Shown here in pieces: positions 8,175 through 16,161 of a stretch of 64,000 nucleotides of DNA (position 1 is the first letter of the stretch; each line of letters opens with the position of its first letter). The stretch comes from Actinomycetospora sp. TBRC 11914 (GTDB taxonomy: Bacteria > Actinomycetota > Actinomycetes > Mycobacteriales > Pseudonocardiaceae), in NCBI RefSeq assembly GCF_012933465.1, contig NZ_JABBND010000007.1, positions 1 through 64,000 on the forward strand, given 5' to 3'. The notes under the pieces were generated by a model. It had not been told where the DNA came from. It ran no database searches and was given only the letters and a program-made list of their open reading frames with translations. Both the position numbers and the translations under genes were made by a program.

Positions 8175-9677
8175 ATGACCGTCGCCGCCACGGCCGAGCA
8201 GGAGCAGCGCAGCGACGCCCAGGAGCACCTGGACGTCCTGATCGTCGGGGCCGGGGTGTCCGGCATCGGCGCCGCGCACCGGCTGCGGAAGGACTTCCCG
8301 GACCGCAGCTTCGCGATCCTCGAGTCCCAGGACAACCACGGCGGGACCTGGTGGACGCACCGCTTCCCGGGGATCCGCTCCGACAGCGACCTGTTCACCT
8401 ACGGCTTCCGGGACAAGCCGTGGAGCGGCCCGTCCATCGCCGAGGGCGGCGCGATCCGCGAGTACCTCCAGGAGATGATCGACGAGGACCACCTCGCCGA
8501 CCACATCCGGTACCACCACGACGTGACGGCCCTGAGCTGGTCGTCCGACGACGCCCGCTGGACCGCCGAGGTGACCCGCACCGACACCGGCGAGCAGCTG
8601 CGCGTCACCGCGTCGTTCCTGTGGATGTGCCAGGGCTACTACAACCACGACGAGCCCTACATCCCCACGTTCCCCGGCCAGGAGCGGTTCGAGGGCACGA
8701 TCGTGCACCCCCAGACGTGGCCCGAGGACCTGGACTACACCGACAAGCGGGTGCTCGTGATCGGGTCCGGCGCCACCGCGGCGACCGTGGTGCCGGCCGT
8801 GGCGAAGACCGCCGCGCACGTGACGATGCTGCAGCGGTCGCCGTCGTACTGGTTCCCGGCCCCGACGGTCCACGAGCTCGCCACGATGCTCGAGCCGCTG
8901 GACCTGCCGGCCGAGTGGACCCACGAGATCCTGCGCCGCACCTACGTCCAGCAGCTCGACTGGCTCGCCACGACCGGACGCGACGACCCGGACCAGCTGC
9001 ACGAGTTCCTCGTCGAGACCATCCGGCCGCTGCTGCCCGAGGGCACCGACGTCGAGAAGCACTTCACCCCGGCGTACCGGCCGTGGCAGCAGCGGATCGC
9101 CTTCGTCCCGGACGGCGACTTCTTCGAGGCCATGCGCGACGGCAAGGTCTCCGTCGCCACCGACACCATCGCCGAGTTCACCGAGAAGGGCGTGCAGCTC
9201 GCCTCGGGCGAGGTCATCGAGGCCGACATCATCGTCACCGCGACGGGGTTCAACCTCGCGGTGTTCGGCGACATCCCGTTCTCGGTCGACGGCGAGCCGG
9301 TGGACTTCTCGCAGCGCGTCACCTGGCACGGCCTGATGATCTCGGGGGTGCCGAACATGGCCTACGCCTTCGGCTACTTCCGGCACAGCTGGACGCTCCG
9401 GATCGACCTGGTCAACGACGTCATCGGGCGGATCTTCGACCGGATGGCCGAGCGGGGGGCGTCGACGGTCGTCCCGACGCTGCGGCCCGAGGACGCGGAC
9501 ATGCCGCTGCTGCCGTGGACCAGCGAGGAGAACTTCAACCCCGGCTACGTCACGCGCTCCCAGCACAAGATGTTCAAGCAGGGCGACCGGGAGCCGTGGA
9601 CCCACATGCACGAGCACGACCACGACCGCGTCGCGCTCCCCCAGGCCGACCTCGACGACGGCCTCGAGTACCGCTGA
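8175..9677 (+). CDS. Baeyer-Villiger monooxygenase (flavin-dependent), locus 1
   Basis: This 500-residue flavoprotein has an FAD motif VGAGVSGIG near residue 26, an NADPH motif IGSGATAATV, and between them FEGTIVHPQTWPED, which fits the BVMO fingerprint F-x-G-x-x-x-H-x-x-x-W-P. A late ATGFN motif completes the class B pattern. It would insert oxygen next to a carbonyl, turning ketones into esters, using NADPH and O2 in the cytoplasm. ATG at 8175 has GGGAGG about 8 nt upstream. The next gene, 29 bp downstream, is an alpha/beta hydrolase that could cleave the ester. The substrate is not predictable from sequence. A second BVMO lies at 23364. Confidence 0.85.
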   Translation: MTVAATAEQEQRSDAQEHLDVLIVGAGVSGIGAAHRLRKDFPDRSFAILESQDNHGGTWWTHRFPGIRSDSDLFTYGFRDKPWSGPSIAEGGAIREYLQEMIDEDHLADHIRYHHDVTALSWSSDDARWTAEVTRTDTGEQLRVTASFLWMCQGYYNHDEPYIPTFPGQERFEGTIVHPQTWPEDLDYTDKRVLVIGSGATAATVVPAVAKTAAHVTMLQRSPSYWFPAPTVHELATMLEPLDLPAEWTHEILRRTYVQQLDWLATTGRDDPDQLHEFLVETIRPLLPEGTDVEKHFTPAYRPWQQRIAFVPDGDFFEAMRDGKVSVATDTIAEFTEKGVQLASGEVIEADIIVTATGFNLAVFGDIPFSVDGEPVDFSQRVTWHGLMISGVPNMAYAFGYFRHSWTLRIDLVNDVIGRIFDRMAERGASTVVPTLRPEDADMPLLPWTSEENFNPGYVTRSQHKMFKQGDREPWTHMHEHDHDRVALPQADLDDGLEYR

Positions 9678-9706
9678 CACCGCCCGCCCGACCCCGAGGA
9701 GCCTCC

Positions 9707-10516
9707 GTGCCGAAGATCGACGTCCGCACCGGCGTCACCCTGAACTACGAGATCAGCGGCGAGGGCGAGCCGTTGTTGCTGATCATGGGGACGTCCGGCG
9801 CCATCGCGCTGTGGGGCGAGGTCACCGCCCGCCTCGCCCAGACCCACCAGGTCATCGCCATGGACAACCGCGGCCTCGGCGGCAGCGACCGGGGCGCCGG
9901 CCCGATCACGGTGGCGTCGATGGCCGAGGACGCGTCGGCGCTCCTCGAGGCCCTGCAGGTCCCGCGGGCGCACGTCCTCGGCTGGTCGCTGGGCTCGGCG
10001 GTCGTCCAGGAGCTCGCGCTCGCCCACCCCGACCAGGTCGCCTCGGCGGTCATGTTCGCGACCTGGGGCCGCTGCGACGGCTTCCAGCGCTCGGTGCTGT
10101 CCGCGTTCCGGCTGCCCTACGTGCTCCGCGACATGGACTCGGCGCTCGCGGTGTCCGGGCTCGCGTTCTCGCCGCAGCTGCTCGACCACCCGGACTTCTC
10201 GTCGATGCTGGAGCCGATGCTGCCGGCGTTCCCGCAGAACGAGGCGCAGATGCAGGTGACCGTCGAGCAGTGGGACGCCGACCTCGCCCACGACACGATC
10301 GACCGGCTCGGCGCGATCACCGCGCCCACGCTCGTCGTCGTCGGGGAGCAGGACCTGCTGACGCCGCCGTGGCAGGCCAAGAAGGTCGCCGACGCGATCC
10401 CGGGCGCCCGCTACGAGCTCGTCACCGGCCCCGGGTCGAGCCACGGGATGCACATCGAGCGGCCCGACGACTTCACCAAGCTGGTCACCGGCTTCCTCGG
10501 CGAGCAGCGCGTCTGA
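9707..10516 (+). CDS. Alpha/beta hydrolase (ester hydrolase candidate)
   Basis: A 269-residue alpha/beta-hydrolase fold protein. The nucleophile elbow is GWSLGSA, the acid lies in GEQDLLTPP and the catalytic His in SSHGMHIE. The oxyanion region LLLIMGTSG and the motif MDNRGLGGSD are typical of esterases and C-C hydrolases of this fold. GTG at 9707 has GAGGA about 6 nt upstream. It follows the BVMO by 29 bp, so the natural hypothesis is hydrolysis of the BVMO ester or lactone product to alcohol and acid, as in known ketone-degradation pairs. The role is inferred from context; the fold is certain. Confidence 0.85.
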   Translation: MPKIDVRTGVTLNYEISGEGEPLLLIMGTSGAIALWGEVTARLAQTHQVIAMDNRGLGGSDRGAGPITVASMAEDASALLEALQVPRAHVLGWSLGSAVVQELALAHPDQVASAVMFATWGRCDGFQRSVLSAFRLPYVLRDMDSALAVSGLAFSPQLLDHPDFSSMLEPMLPAFPQNEAQMQVTVEQWDADLAHDTIDRLGAITAPTLVVVGEQDLLTPPWQAKKVADAIPGARYELVTGPGSSHGMHIERPDDFTKLVTGFLGEQRV

Positions 10517-10603
10517 TCACGTCGTCCCGGTCAGCGCCTCGTCGAGGATCTCCAGGCCGCGGTCGATCTCGGCGTCGGAGGCGGTGAGGGGCGGCGACGC
10601 CGG
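10517..10603 (-). pseudogene. C-terminal remnant of a class III aminotransferase
   Basis: On the minus strand a frame ending with TGA at 10517-10519 reads SPPLTASDAEIDRGLEILD and then EALTGTT. This strongly resembles the C-terminal end of class III (PLP) aminotransferases, where S-P-P-L-[TV] followed by the acidic helix D-x-E-I-D-x-[GA]-L-x-x-L is conserved. Upstream bases lose the family pattern at once and no start is available, so only about 28 codons survive. It is best read as the stub of a deleted gene between the hydrolase and the small secreted-protein gene. Confidence 0.55.
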
Positions 10604-10664
10604 GCGTCCACGGCCGGGCATGCCACGGGCCCGGCCACCGCCTCCCGTGGGAGGACCGGTGACC

Positions 10665-10699
10665 GGGCCCGCGCACACCCCGGTGCGCCCGCCGGGCCC
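10665..10699. terminator. GC-rich hairpin between convergent genes
   Basis: gggcccg and cgcac on the left arm pair with gtgcg and cgggccc on the right, with a small bulge. It lies between the hydrolase end and the convergent secreted-protein end at 10728. A smaller perfect 6-bp inverted repeat (cctccc-gt-gggagg) sits at 10641-10654. There is no U-tract, as is usual for high-GC actinobacteria. Confidence 0.45.
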
Positions 10700-10727
10700 C
10701 TGGCCGGCCCGGCGCGCACGGGAGGTC

Positions 10728-11060
10728 CTAGTCGACCGCGTGGATCGGGTTGTGGCAGCTCTTCGCGTTCGCCGCGGAGTTGCCCTCGCCGGCCTTGGAC
10801 AGGATCGGCACCGAGCCGGCGTTGTCCTGGACCGGGACCTGCACGCCCAGCGGCCCGTTGACCGGGACGTCGTTGTTGCAGGCCTCGCCGGTGGTGTTCG
10901 GGGCGAAGTCGCTGGAGTTGATCAGGCCCTTCTGCACGGTGGGGCCGTCGTGGTGGGAGCCGGCGTCGATCGCGTTGCCGGCGAAGGCCATGCCGGTGGT
11001 CGAGAGCAGGCCGGTGGAGAGCATGGCCGTGGCGAGCACGGCGCGGCGCAGGGTCGCCAT
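10728..11060 (-). CDS. Small secreted protein, rodlin/chaplin-like style
   Basis: The 110-residue product starts with a clear signal peptide (MATLRRAVLATAMLSTGLLS, cleavage near AFA-GNA). The mature part is small, uncharged and Asn/Gly/Val-rich, with Cys in EACNNDVPVNGPLGVQVPV and again in AKSCHNP. The C-N-N-D-V-P-V-N pattern recalls short cell-surface proteins of filamentous actinomycetes (rodlin or chaplin type), but no formal family is claimed. ATG at 11060 is favoured since it opens the signal peptide. It is divergent from the LLM oxidoreductase; the 209-bp spacer has two dyads, gtgtcga-N7-tcgacac (11136-11156) and gtcaccc-N12-gggtgac (11177-11202). Confidence 0.7.
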   Translation of the reverse strand: MATLRRAVLATAMLSTGLLSTTGMAFAGNAIDAGSHHDGPTVQKGLINSSDFAPNTTGEACNNDVPVNGPLGVQVPVQDNAGSVPILSKAGEGNSAANAKSCHNPIHAVD

Positions 11061-11269
11061 GGGAGCGGCGGATCCTTCCGGTGGACGGGGAGCGCGGCCA
11101 CCGAGCGGGAACACGCTCCGCGACCATTGCCTGACGTGTCGACAACGCCTCGACACGAATGTCGGTCACGGCCACTGTCACCCGTTCATCGCAATGGGTG
11201 ACGCGGCGTCGCCGACCTCCGACGACGAGCCCTCGTCGTCCCGCCCCGCCGTCGGTAGCGTCGTCGGCC

Positions 11270-12211
11270 GTGCGCTGGTCGATCGCCATCCCGCAGCTCG
11301 ACACCGACGGGTTCGACGCGCCCGGGCTGCGGAGCTTCCTCGCGCGGGCCGAGGAGCTGGGCTTCGAGGGCGGGTGGACGCTCGAGCAGTCGATCGGGCC
11401 GACGCCGCTCCTCGCGCCGCTCGAGGTGCTCGCCTGGGCGGCGGCGGGCACCGAGCGGCTCCGGCTCGGCGTCGGGGTGCTCGTGAGCTCCCTGCACGAT
11501 CCGCTCCAGCTCGCGGCGTCGATCACCGCGGTCGACCGGCTCAGCCACGGCCGCCTCGACGTCGGGGTCGCCCCGGGCGGCGGGTTCCGCCGGTTCGCGG
11601 CGTTCGGCGTGGAGCCCGAGACGTTCGTCGCGCGCTTCACCGAGGGCCTGCAGCTGATGAAGGCGGCGTGGTCCGACGCGCCGACCGTCCGCTTCGAGGG
11701 CCGGTTCCGCCACGTCGAGGACCTCCCGCTCGCCCCCAAGCCGGTGCAGCGTCCGCACCCGCCCATCTGGTTCGGCGCCAACGCGCCCCGGGCGATCGCC
11801 CGCGCCGTCCGCCACGGCGACGCCTTCCTCGGCGCCGGGTCCGCGACGACGGCCGCGTTCGCCGAGCAGGTCGCCACGCTGCGCGCGGAGCTCGATCGTC
11901 AGCGGCGCGACCCGGCGGGCTTCACCGTCGCCAAGCGGGTCTACCTCACCGTCGACGACGACGCCGGGCGTGCCCGGGAGCGGGTGGTCGCCGGACTGCG
12001 CCGGATCTACGGGCGGATGCCCGGCATCGAGGACGTGCCGGTCGCCGGGACCGCCGACGACGTCGCCCGCGGCCTGCGGGAGGTCGTCGACGCCGGCGCG
12101 GAGATGGTCCTGCTCAACCCGCTCGGCGCCGACGTCGCCGAGGACCGCGAACAGATGGAGCGCCTCGTCGCCGACGTCCTGCCCCGCGTCGGTCCCTCCG
12201 GCTCCCCGTAG
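11270..12211 (+). CDS. LLM-class (F420-type) flavin/deazaflavin oxidoreductase
   Basis: The 313-residue protein has the luciferase-like TIM-barrel pattern: GFEGGWTLEQS, TERLRLGVGVLVSSL, LDRLSHGRLDVGVAPGG-type sequence and HPPIWFGANAPRAIARA. In actinobacteria most LLM-class enzymes of this size use coenzyme F420 or FMN for hydride transfer or monooxygenation; the cofactor cannot be fixed from sequence. GTG at 11270 is the first sensible start (VRWSIAIPQL). The stop codon lies inside a short tandem repeat that continues to the end of the convergent SARP gene. Confidence 0.82.
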   Translation: MRWSIAIPQLDTDGFDAPGLRSFLARAEELGFEGGWTLEQSIGPTPLLAPLEVLAWAAAGTERLRLGVGVLVSSLHDPLQLAASITAVDRLSHGRLDVGVAPGGGFRRFAAFGVEPETFVARFTEGLQLMKAAWSDAPTVRFEGRFRHVEDLPLAPKPVQRPHPPIWFGANAPRAIARAVRHGDAFLGAGSATTAAFAEQVATLRAELDRQRRDPAGFTVAKRVYLTVDDDAGRARERVVAGLRRIYGRMPGIEDVPVAGTADDVARGLREVVDAGAEMVLLNPLGADVAEDREQMERLVADVLPRVGPSGSP

Positions 12212-12291
12212 TCGGCGGGCTCCTGGTACTCGGCGGGCTCCTGGTACTCGGCGGGCCTACTGGTACTCGGCGGGCCTACTGGTCGGCGGGG
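12208..12291. repeat. 18/19-bp tandem repeat across two convergent gene ends
   Basis: Four units begin at 12208, 12226, 12244 and 12263: two of 18 bp with core gtNNtcggcgggctcctg, then two of 19 bp with core gtactcggcgggcctactg, followed by a partial copy. The first unit contains the LLM stop and the fourth contains the SARP stop. On the minus strand the 18-bp unit would encode the hexapeptide QEPAEY without a stop, whereas the 19-bp form reads Gln-stop at once. Confidence 0.9.
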
Positions 12292-12986
12292 CGACCGAGG
12301 AGGGGCCGCACGAGGTCGCGCAGGGCCGGCGAGGGCGCCAGCCCGAGCTCGGTGCGCAGCAGGCGGCGGAACGCCTCGTACTCCGCCAGCGTCTCCGCGG
12401 CGTTGCCCTCCGCGAGGTGGACCTCGATGACCCGGCGGCGGGCGCTCTCTCTCAGCGGCTCCTGGGCGACCGCCTCGAGCCCGAACCGCAGCGCGTCCGC
12501 GTAGCGGCCCTCGCGGCAGCACGAGGCGCTGCGGTCCTCGAGGGCGTGCAGGTGCAGCTGGCGGTGGCGCGCCCGCTCCACGAGCACCCAGTCGTCGGAC
12601 CAGCCCGGCAGCAGCTCGCCCCGGGCGAGGAGGTCGGTCTCCGCGGCCTCGTCGGCGTCGCGGTCGAGCGCGTAGAGGTCGACGGCGGCGGCCGGGTGCA
12701 GCCCGACGGTGCCCGCGTCGACACACACCAGGGCGGCGCGGACCGGCGAGGGCACCTTCCACAGCACCGTCCGCAGCCGGGTCAGGCCCTGGCGGTCCGG
12801 GTCCTGCGGCCAGAGCGTCCCGGCGAGCTCGTGGCGCCGGACCCGGCGCCGGGCGAGCGCCAGGTAGGCCACCACCCGCTCCGCGGTGGGCGCCAGCCGG
12901 ACCTCGTCGTCGCCGAGCCGGCAGGTGAACCCGCCCAGCAGCCCGAGGCGGGCCGCCGTCGTGCCGGTGTGCGCCTGCGTGATCAT
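12276..12986 (-). CDS. SARP/AfsR-type transcriptional regulator (BTAD domain)
   Basis: The 236-residue protein has a winged-helix OmpR-like DNA-binding domain (residues about 10-95; LGLLGGFTCRLGDDEVRL, then RVVAYLALARRRVRRHELAG and TRLRTVLWKV) and a bacterial transcriptional-activation domain with TPR-like helices (VDLYALDRDADEA through EYEAFRRLLRTELGLAPSPA). That is the minimal SARP layout, as in regulators of antibiotic pathways, but no biosynthetic cluster is nearby. ATG at 12986 is the start used. It is divergent from the manganese catalase (297 bp between starts), a plausible target. The stop is supplied by a tandem repeat, so the C-terminus could vary between strains. Confidence 0.85.
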   Translation of the reverse strand: MITQAHTGTTAARLGLLGGFTCRLGDDEVRLAPTAERVVAYLALARRRVRRHELAGTLWPQDPDRQGLTRLRTVLWKVPSPVRAALVCVDAGTVGLHPAAAVDLYALDRDADEAAETDLLARGELLPGWSDDWVLVERARHRQLHLHALEDRSASCCREGRYADALRFGLEAVAQEPLRESARRRVIEVHLAEGNAAETLAEYEAFRRLLRTELGLAPSPALRDLVRPLLGRPADQ

Positions 12987-13283
12987 TCGCCGCCACTTCG
13001 CGCCGGCCCCCGACGCTGGTGCGCAGGCGGTGGCCGACAGGTCGGGAGCAGGGCGCGGACCCGGAGGCGCCGCGACGGCTGGTGAGCTCAACGCGCGGCT
13101 CCACGCTAGGGAGGGCGGGCCGGTGCCGCGACTCGGAGACGGGGCGCAGACGCGTCGGAGACGTCACGTGTACGGCGGAGGAGACGAGCGGGCGACGGCC
13201 GGTGGTCATCCGGGGCCCGTTGCGGCCCGAGCAGGACGGGCCGCCGATCCCCGCGACAGTCGACCCCCCGCGAGAGGACGCCC

Positions 13284-14240
13284 GTGTTCTTCCACGTCCA
13301 GCGCATGCTCAACCAGATCGAGTCCGACGAGCCGGACCCCGCGGCCGCGAACGCCCTGCAGGAAGGGCTCGGCGGCCAGTTCGGCGAGATGCGCACGATG
13401 ATGCAGTACCTGTTCCAGAGCTTCAATTTCCGCGGCCCGACGGGCAAGCCGTTCCGCGACCTGCTCTACGGCATCGGCACCGAGGAGATCGGCCACGTCG
13501 AGCTCATCGCCTCGACCATCGCCCAGCTCGTCGACGGCTCGCCGCGCTACCAGGGCAACCCGGGCGCGCTCGACGAGCCCGGCGCCGGCGGTGACACTCC
13601 CCTGAACATCGCGCTCTCCGGCGGCAACATCCACCACTGGCTCGTCGGCGCCCAGGGCGCGCTGCCCGTGGATGCCCAGGGCGACCCCTGGACCGGCAAG
13701 TACGTCTACGACTCGGGCAACCTGCCGCTGAACCTGCTCTACAACCTCATGCTCGAGTCGACCGGCCGCCTGCAGAAGTGCCGGCTCTACGAGATGACGG
13801 CCAACAAGACCGCGCGCTCGACGATCGCGTACCTCATCGTGCGCGACCAGGCCCACGAGAACGCCTACGCGAAGGCGCTGGAGGCCCTCGGCGTCGAGTG
13901 GAACAAGCTGCTGCCGATCCCGAAGACGAACGCCGAGCAGTTCCCCGAGGTCAAGACGCTGACCGACCAGGGCCTGCAGTCCACGCAGTACACCTTCAGC
14001 CTCGACCAGCTCTCCGAGGCCGGGAAGATCATCCAGGGCACCTCGCCGTCCAAGGACGGCACCACCCTGTCCACCGAGCAGGCCCCCGAGGGCATCCCGT
14101 TCCCCGGGATCGCCGTGGAGCGCCCCGAGGAGTTCGGCCCCGGCCTCGACCCGGACCTCATGGAGCTCGTCCAGGCCACCGCCGAGATGGAGATGGCCGC
14201 GGAGACCGCACCCCCTCAGTGGGGCCCCGCCGGGAAGTGA
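13284..14240 (+). CDS. Manganese catalase family protein
   Basis: The 318-residue protein matches non-heme manganese catalases throughout: N-terminal FFHVQRMLNQIE, the ligand helix EEIGHVELIASTI (E-x2-H), SGNLPLNLLYNLMLESTGR, the second ligand helix VRDQAHENAYAKALEALGV, and the C-terminal FPGIAVERPEEFGPG. These enzymes disproportionate hydrogen peroxide at a di-Mn centre in the cytoplasm. GTG at 13284 starts MFFHVQ, the family-typical N-terminus. It stands alone, divergent from the SARP regulator and followed by a strong hairpin, so it is probably monocistronic and stress-responsive. Confidence 0.93.
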   Translation: MFFHVQRMLNQIESDEPDPAAANALQEGLGGQFGEMRTMMQYLFQSFNFRGPTGKPFRDLLYGIGTEEIGHVELIASTIAQLVDGSPRYQGNPGALDEPGAGGDTPLNIALSGGNIHHWLVGAQGALPVDAQGDPWTGKYVYDSGNLPLNLLYNLMLESTGRLQKCRLYEMTANKTARSTIAYLIVRDQAHENAYAKALEALGVEWNKLLPIPKTNAEQFPEVKTLTDQGLQSTQYTFSLDQLSEAGKIIQGTSPSKDGTTLSTEQAPEGIPFPGIAVERPEEFGPGLDPDLMELVQATAEMEMAAETAPPQWGPAGK

Positions 14241-14259
14241 GGGCGAAGGTGCTCCCGGA

Positions 14260-14284
14260 CGACCGGGTCGTGGCGACCCGGTCG
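14260..14284. terminator. Perfect 11-bp-stem hairpin between convergent genes
   Basis: cgaccgggtcg (14260-14270) and cgacccggtcg (14274-14284) are exact complements around a 3-nt loop, tgg. It sits between the manganese catalase stop (14240) and the convergent CheR-PAS stop (14302), so it can act in both directions. Confidence 0.75.
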
Positions 14285-14301
14285 CCCGGCGGTGCCGCGG
14301 G

Positions 14302-16161
14302 TCAGGACCCGGCGGCGGGGGCCCCGGCGTCGGTCTGGTCCATGAGCACGATCGCGCCGGTCGGGCCGCTGCCCCGCAGCCGCAGCGGGGACGCCGAGAG
14401 GACCAGCCCGACGGTGCGGCCCCGCCGGTTGATCGCCTCGAGCCGCAGCGGGTCGCCGTCGGAGTCGCCGACCAGCGCGCCGCGCACGAGGGGACGCAGG
14501 CGCTCCATGGGCAGGCCGAGGTCGAGGTTGAGCAGGTGCTGCCCGATGGTCTCCTCGGAGCGCAGGCCCCACAGGTCGTCGGCCTGGGCGTTCCAGGCCC
14601 GCACGATGAGGTCGGTGTCCACGACGACGACGGCCGTGCGCAGGCTGCCGAGCACCGACTCGAGGAAGTCGTTGGCCTCGTCGAGCTGCGAGGTCCGCTC
14701 GCGCAGCTCGTCGTTCATCGACTGGAGCTCGTCGTTGGTGGACTGCAGCTCCTCGTTGGTGGTCTCGAGCTCCTCGACCGTGGACTGCAGCTCCTCGTTG
14801 GTGGTCTCCAGCTCCTCCACCGTGGACTGCAGCTCCTCGTTGGTGGTCTCCAGCTCCTCCACCGTCGACTGCAGCTCCTCGTAGGCGGTCTCCACCTGGC
14901 GGTGCGCGGCCTGCAGCTCCCCGGTCATCCGCTGGTAGCGGGTGACGTCGGAGAAGAAGGCGGCGACCGCCACGCCCCCGTTCGCGCCGGTCTCCAGGGG
15001 CACGAGCTGGACGTCGAAGAAGAGCGTCTCGGTGGCCGAGCGCGAGAACTGCACCTCGTGCAGCCACATCGGCCCGCGGTTGCGGCGCACGTCGTCGAAC
15101 GCGGTGCGCAGCCCGCTGATGCGCTGGCAGAGGTCGAGGTCGGGGAAGTTGCGGCCGATCTCGCGGGACGACACCCCCAGCTGGGCCTCGGCGCGCTGGT
15201 TCGCCTTCGCGACCACCTCGTCGGGGTTGACGACGATCGTGGCGAGCGGGCTGAGCAGGAGGGCCTCGTCCTCGAGGCGCGGGTCCCGCCCGGCCCGGGA
15301 CTGGTCGAGGTGGGCCTGCCCGATGCCGAGCCGCTGCCCGGGGTCGACCTGCTCGGCCTTGCGGAAGAAACGGCGCTTGAGGTCGATCGGGAGGAAGAGC
15401 CGGGCGTGGCTGAGCAGCATCTCGGCCTTGCCGAGGAACAGGACACCGGTCGGGTTGAGCGCGAAGTGGAACCGCCGCAGCACCTGGGCCTGGGTCTCGG
15501 CGTTGAGGTACATCAGCGTGTTGCGGCAGACCAGTAGGTCGAGGCGGCCGATCGGGGCGTCCTGCACGAGGTCGTTGCGGCCGAAGATGACGCTGTGGCG
15601 CAGGTCGCCGCGGAAGACGTACCGCGACCCCGTGCGCTCGAAGTAGCGGTCGCGCAGGTCCTCGGGGACCGCCTGGATCTCCTTCTCGCCGTACGTGGCC
15701 TGCCGGGCGGTGGCCAGGGCGTCCTCGTCGACGTCGGTGGCGTAGACCTTGACGCGGCGCCGGAAGTCCTCGGAGCCGACCGCCTCGGCCAGCAGGATCG
15801 CGAGCGCGTAGGCCTCCTCGCCGCTCGCGCAGCCCGCCGACCACACCCGGATGCTCTCCCCGCGCGTCTTGGGGGCCAGCAGCGCGGGGATGACCTCCTG
15901 CTGGAGCTCGCGCCACGCCTCGAAGTCGCGGAAGAACCCGGTGACGTTGATGAGGATCGTGTTGAAGAGCTGGGTGAACTCGTTCTGGTCCACCTGCAGC
16001 AGGTCGAGGTACTCGGCGAACGTCTCGATCTCGACCTGCTGCATCCGCCGCTCCACCCGGCGCTGGATGCTCGAGCGCTTGTACCCGGTGAAGTCGAACC
16101 CGCGGCTCTCCTTGATGAACTCCAGCAGGTTCTCGAACTCGCTGTCGACCTGCTCGGTCAC
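14302..16161 (-). CDS. CheR-type methyltransferase with coiled coil and PAS domains
   Basis: The 619-residue protein starts with CheR N- and C-terminal domains (residues about 5-270; GYKRSSIQRRVERRM, SAM site VWSAGCASGEEAYALA, LLVCRNTLMYL). Next comes a PAS region (about 300-415), a strictly repeated coiled coil (about 425-485; EELQSTVEELETTN units) and a second PAS (about 500-605). It ends there: the histidine kinase found in larger CheB-CheR-PAS-HK proteins is absent. It would methylate glutamates on an unknown partner in response to a PAS-sensed signal. GTG at 16161 overlaps the CheB stop (GTGA), so translation is coupled. No receptors, CheA or flagellar genes are nearby. Confidence 0.88.
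   Translation of the reverse strand: MTEQVDSEFENLLEFIKESRGFDFTGYKRSSIQRRVERRMQQVEIETFAEYLDLLQVDQNEFTQLFNTILINVTGFFRDFEAWRELQQEVIPALLAPKTRGESIRVWSAGCASGEEAYALAILLAEAVGSEDFRRRVKVYATDVDEDALATARQATYGEKEIQAVPEDLRDRYFERTGSRYVFRGDLRHSVIFGRNDLVQDAPIGRLDLLVCRNTLMYLNAETQAQVLRRFHFALNPTGVLFLGKAEMLLSHARLFLPIDLKRRFFRKAEQVDPGQRLGIGQAHLDQSRAGRDPRLEDEALLLSPLATIVVNPDEVVAKANQRAEAQLGVSSREIGRNFPDLDLCQRISGLRTAFDDVRRNRGPMWLHEVQFSRSATETLFFDVQLVPLETGANGGVAVAAFFSDVTRYQRMTGELQAAHRQVETAYEELQSTVEELETTNEELQSTVEELETTNEELQSTVEELETTNEELQSTNDELQSMNDELRERTSQLDEANDFLESVLGSLRTAVVVVDTDLIVRAWNAQADDLWGLRSEETIGQHLLNLDLGLPMERLRPLVRGALVGDSDGDPLRLEAINRRGRTVGLVLSASPLRLRGSGPTGAIVLMDQTDAGAPAAGS
14741..14880 (-). repeat. 42-bp tandem repeat encoding the CheR-PAS coiled coil
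   Basis: Units begin at 14741, 14783, 14825 and 14867 (plus-strand core gactgcagctcctcgttggt), giving three full copies and a partial one. Each encodes 14 residues (two heptads, EELQSTVEELETTN). Diverged half-copies continue to about 14720 (ELQSTNDELQSMND). DNA identity between copies is high, so length variation by slippage or recombination is likely. Confidence 0.9.

Noticed and set aside
13106-13283. Possible small gene between SARP and manganese catalase
   Set aside because: Frames are biased shadows with no start, ribosome site or domain; the region is more likely a divergent promoter.
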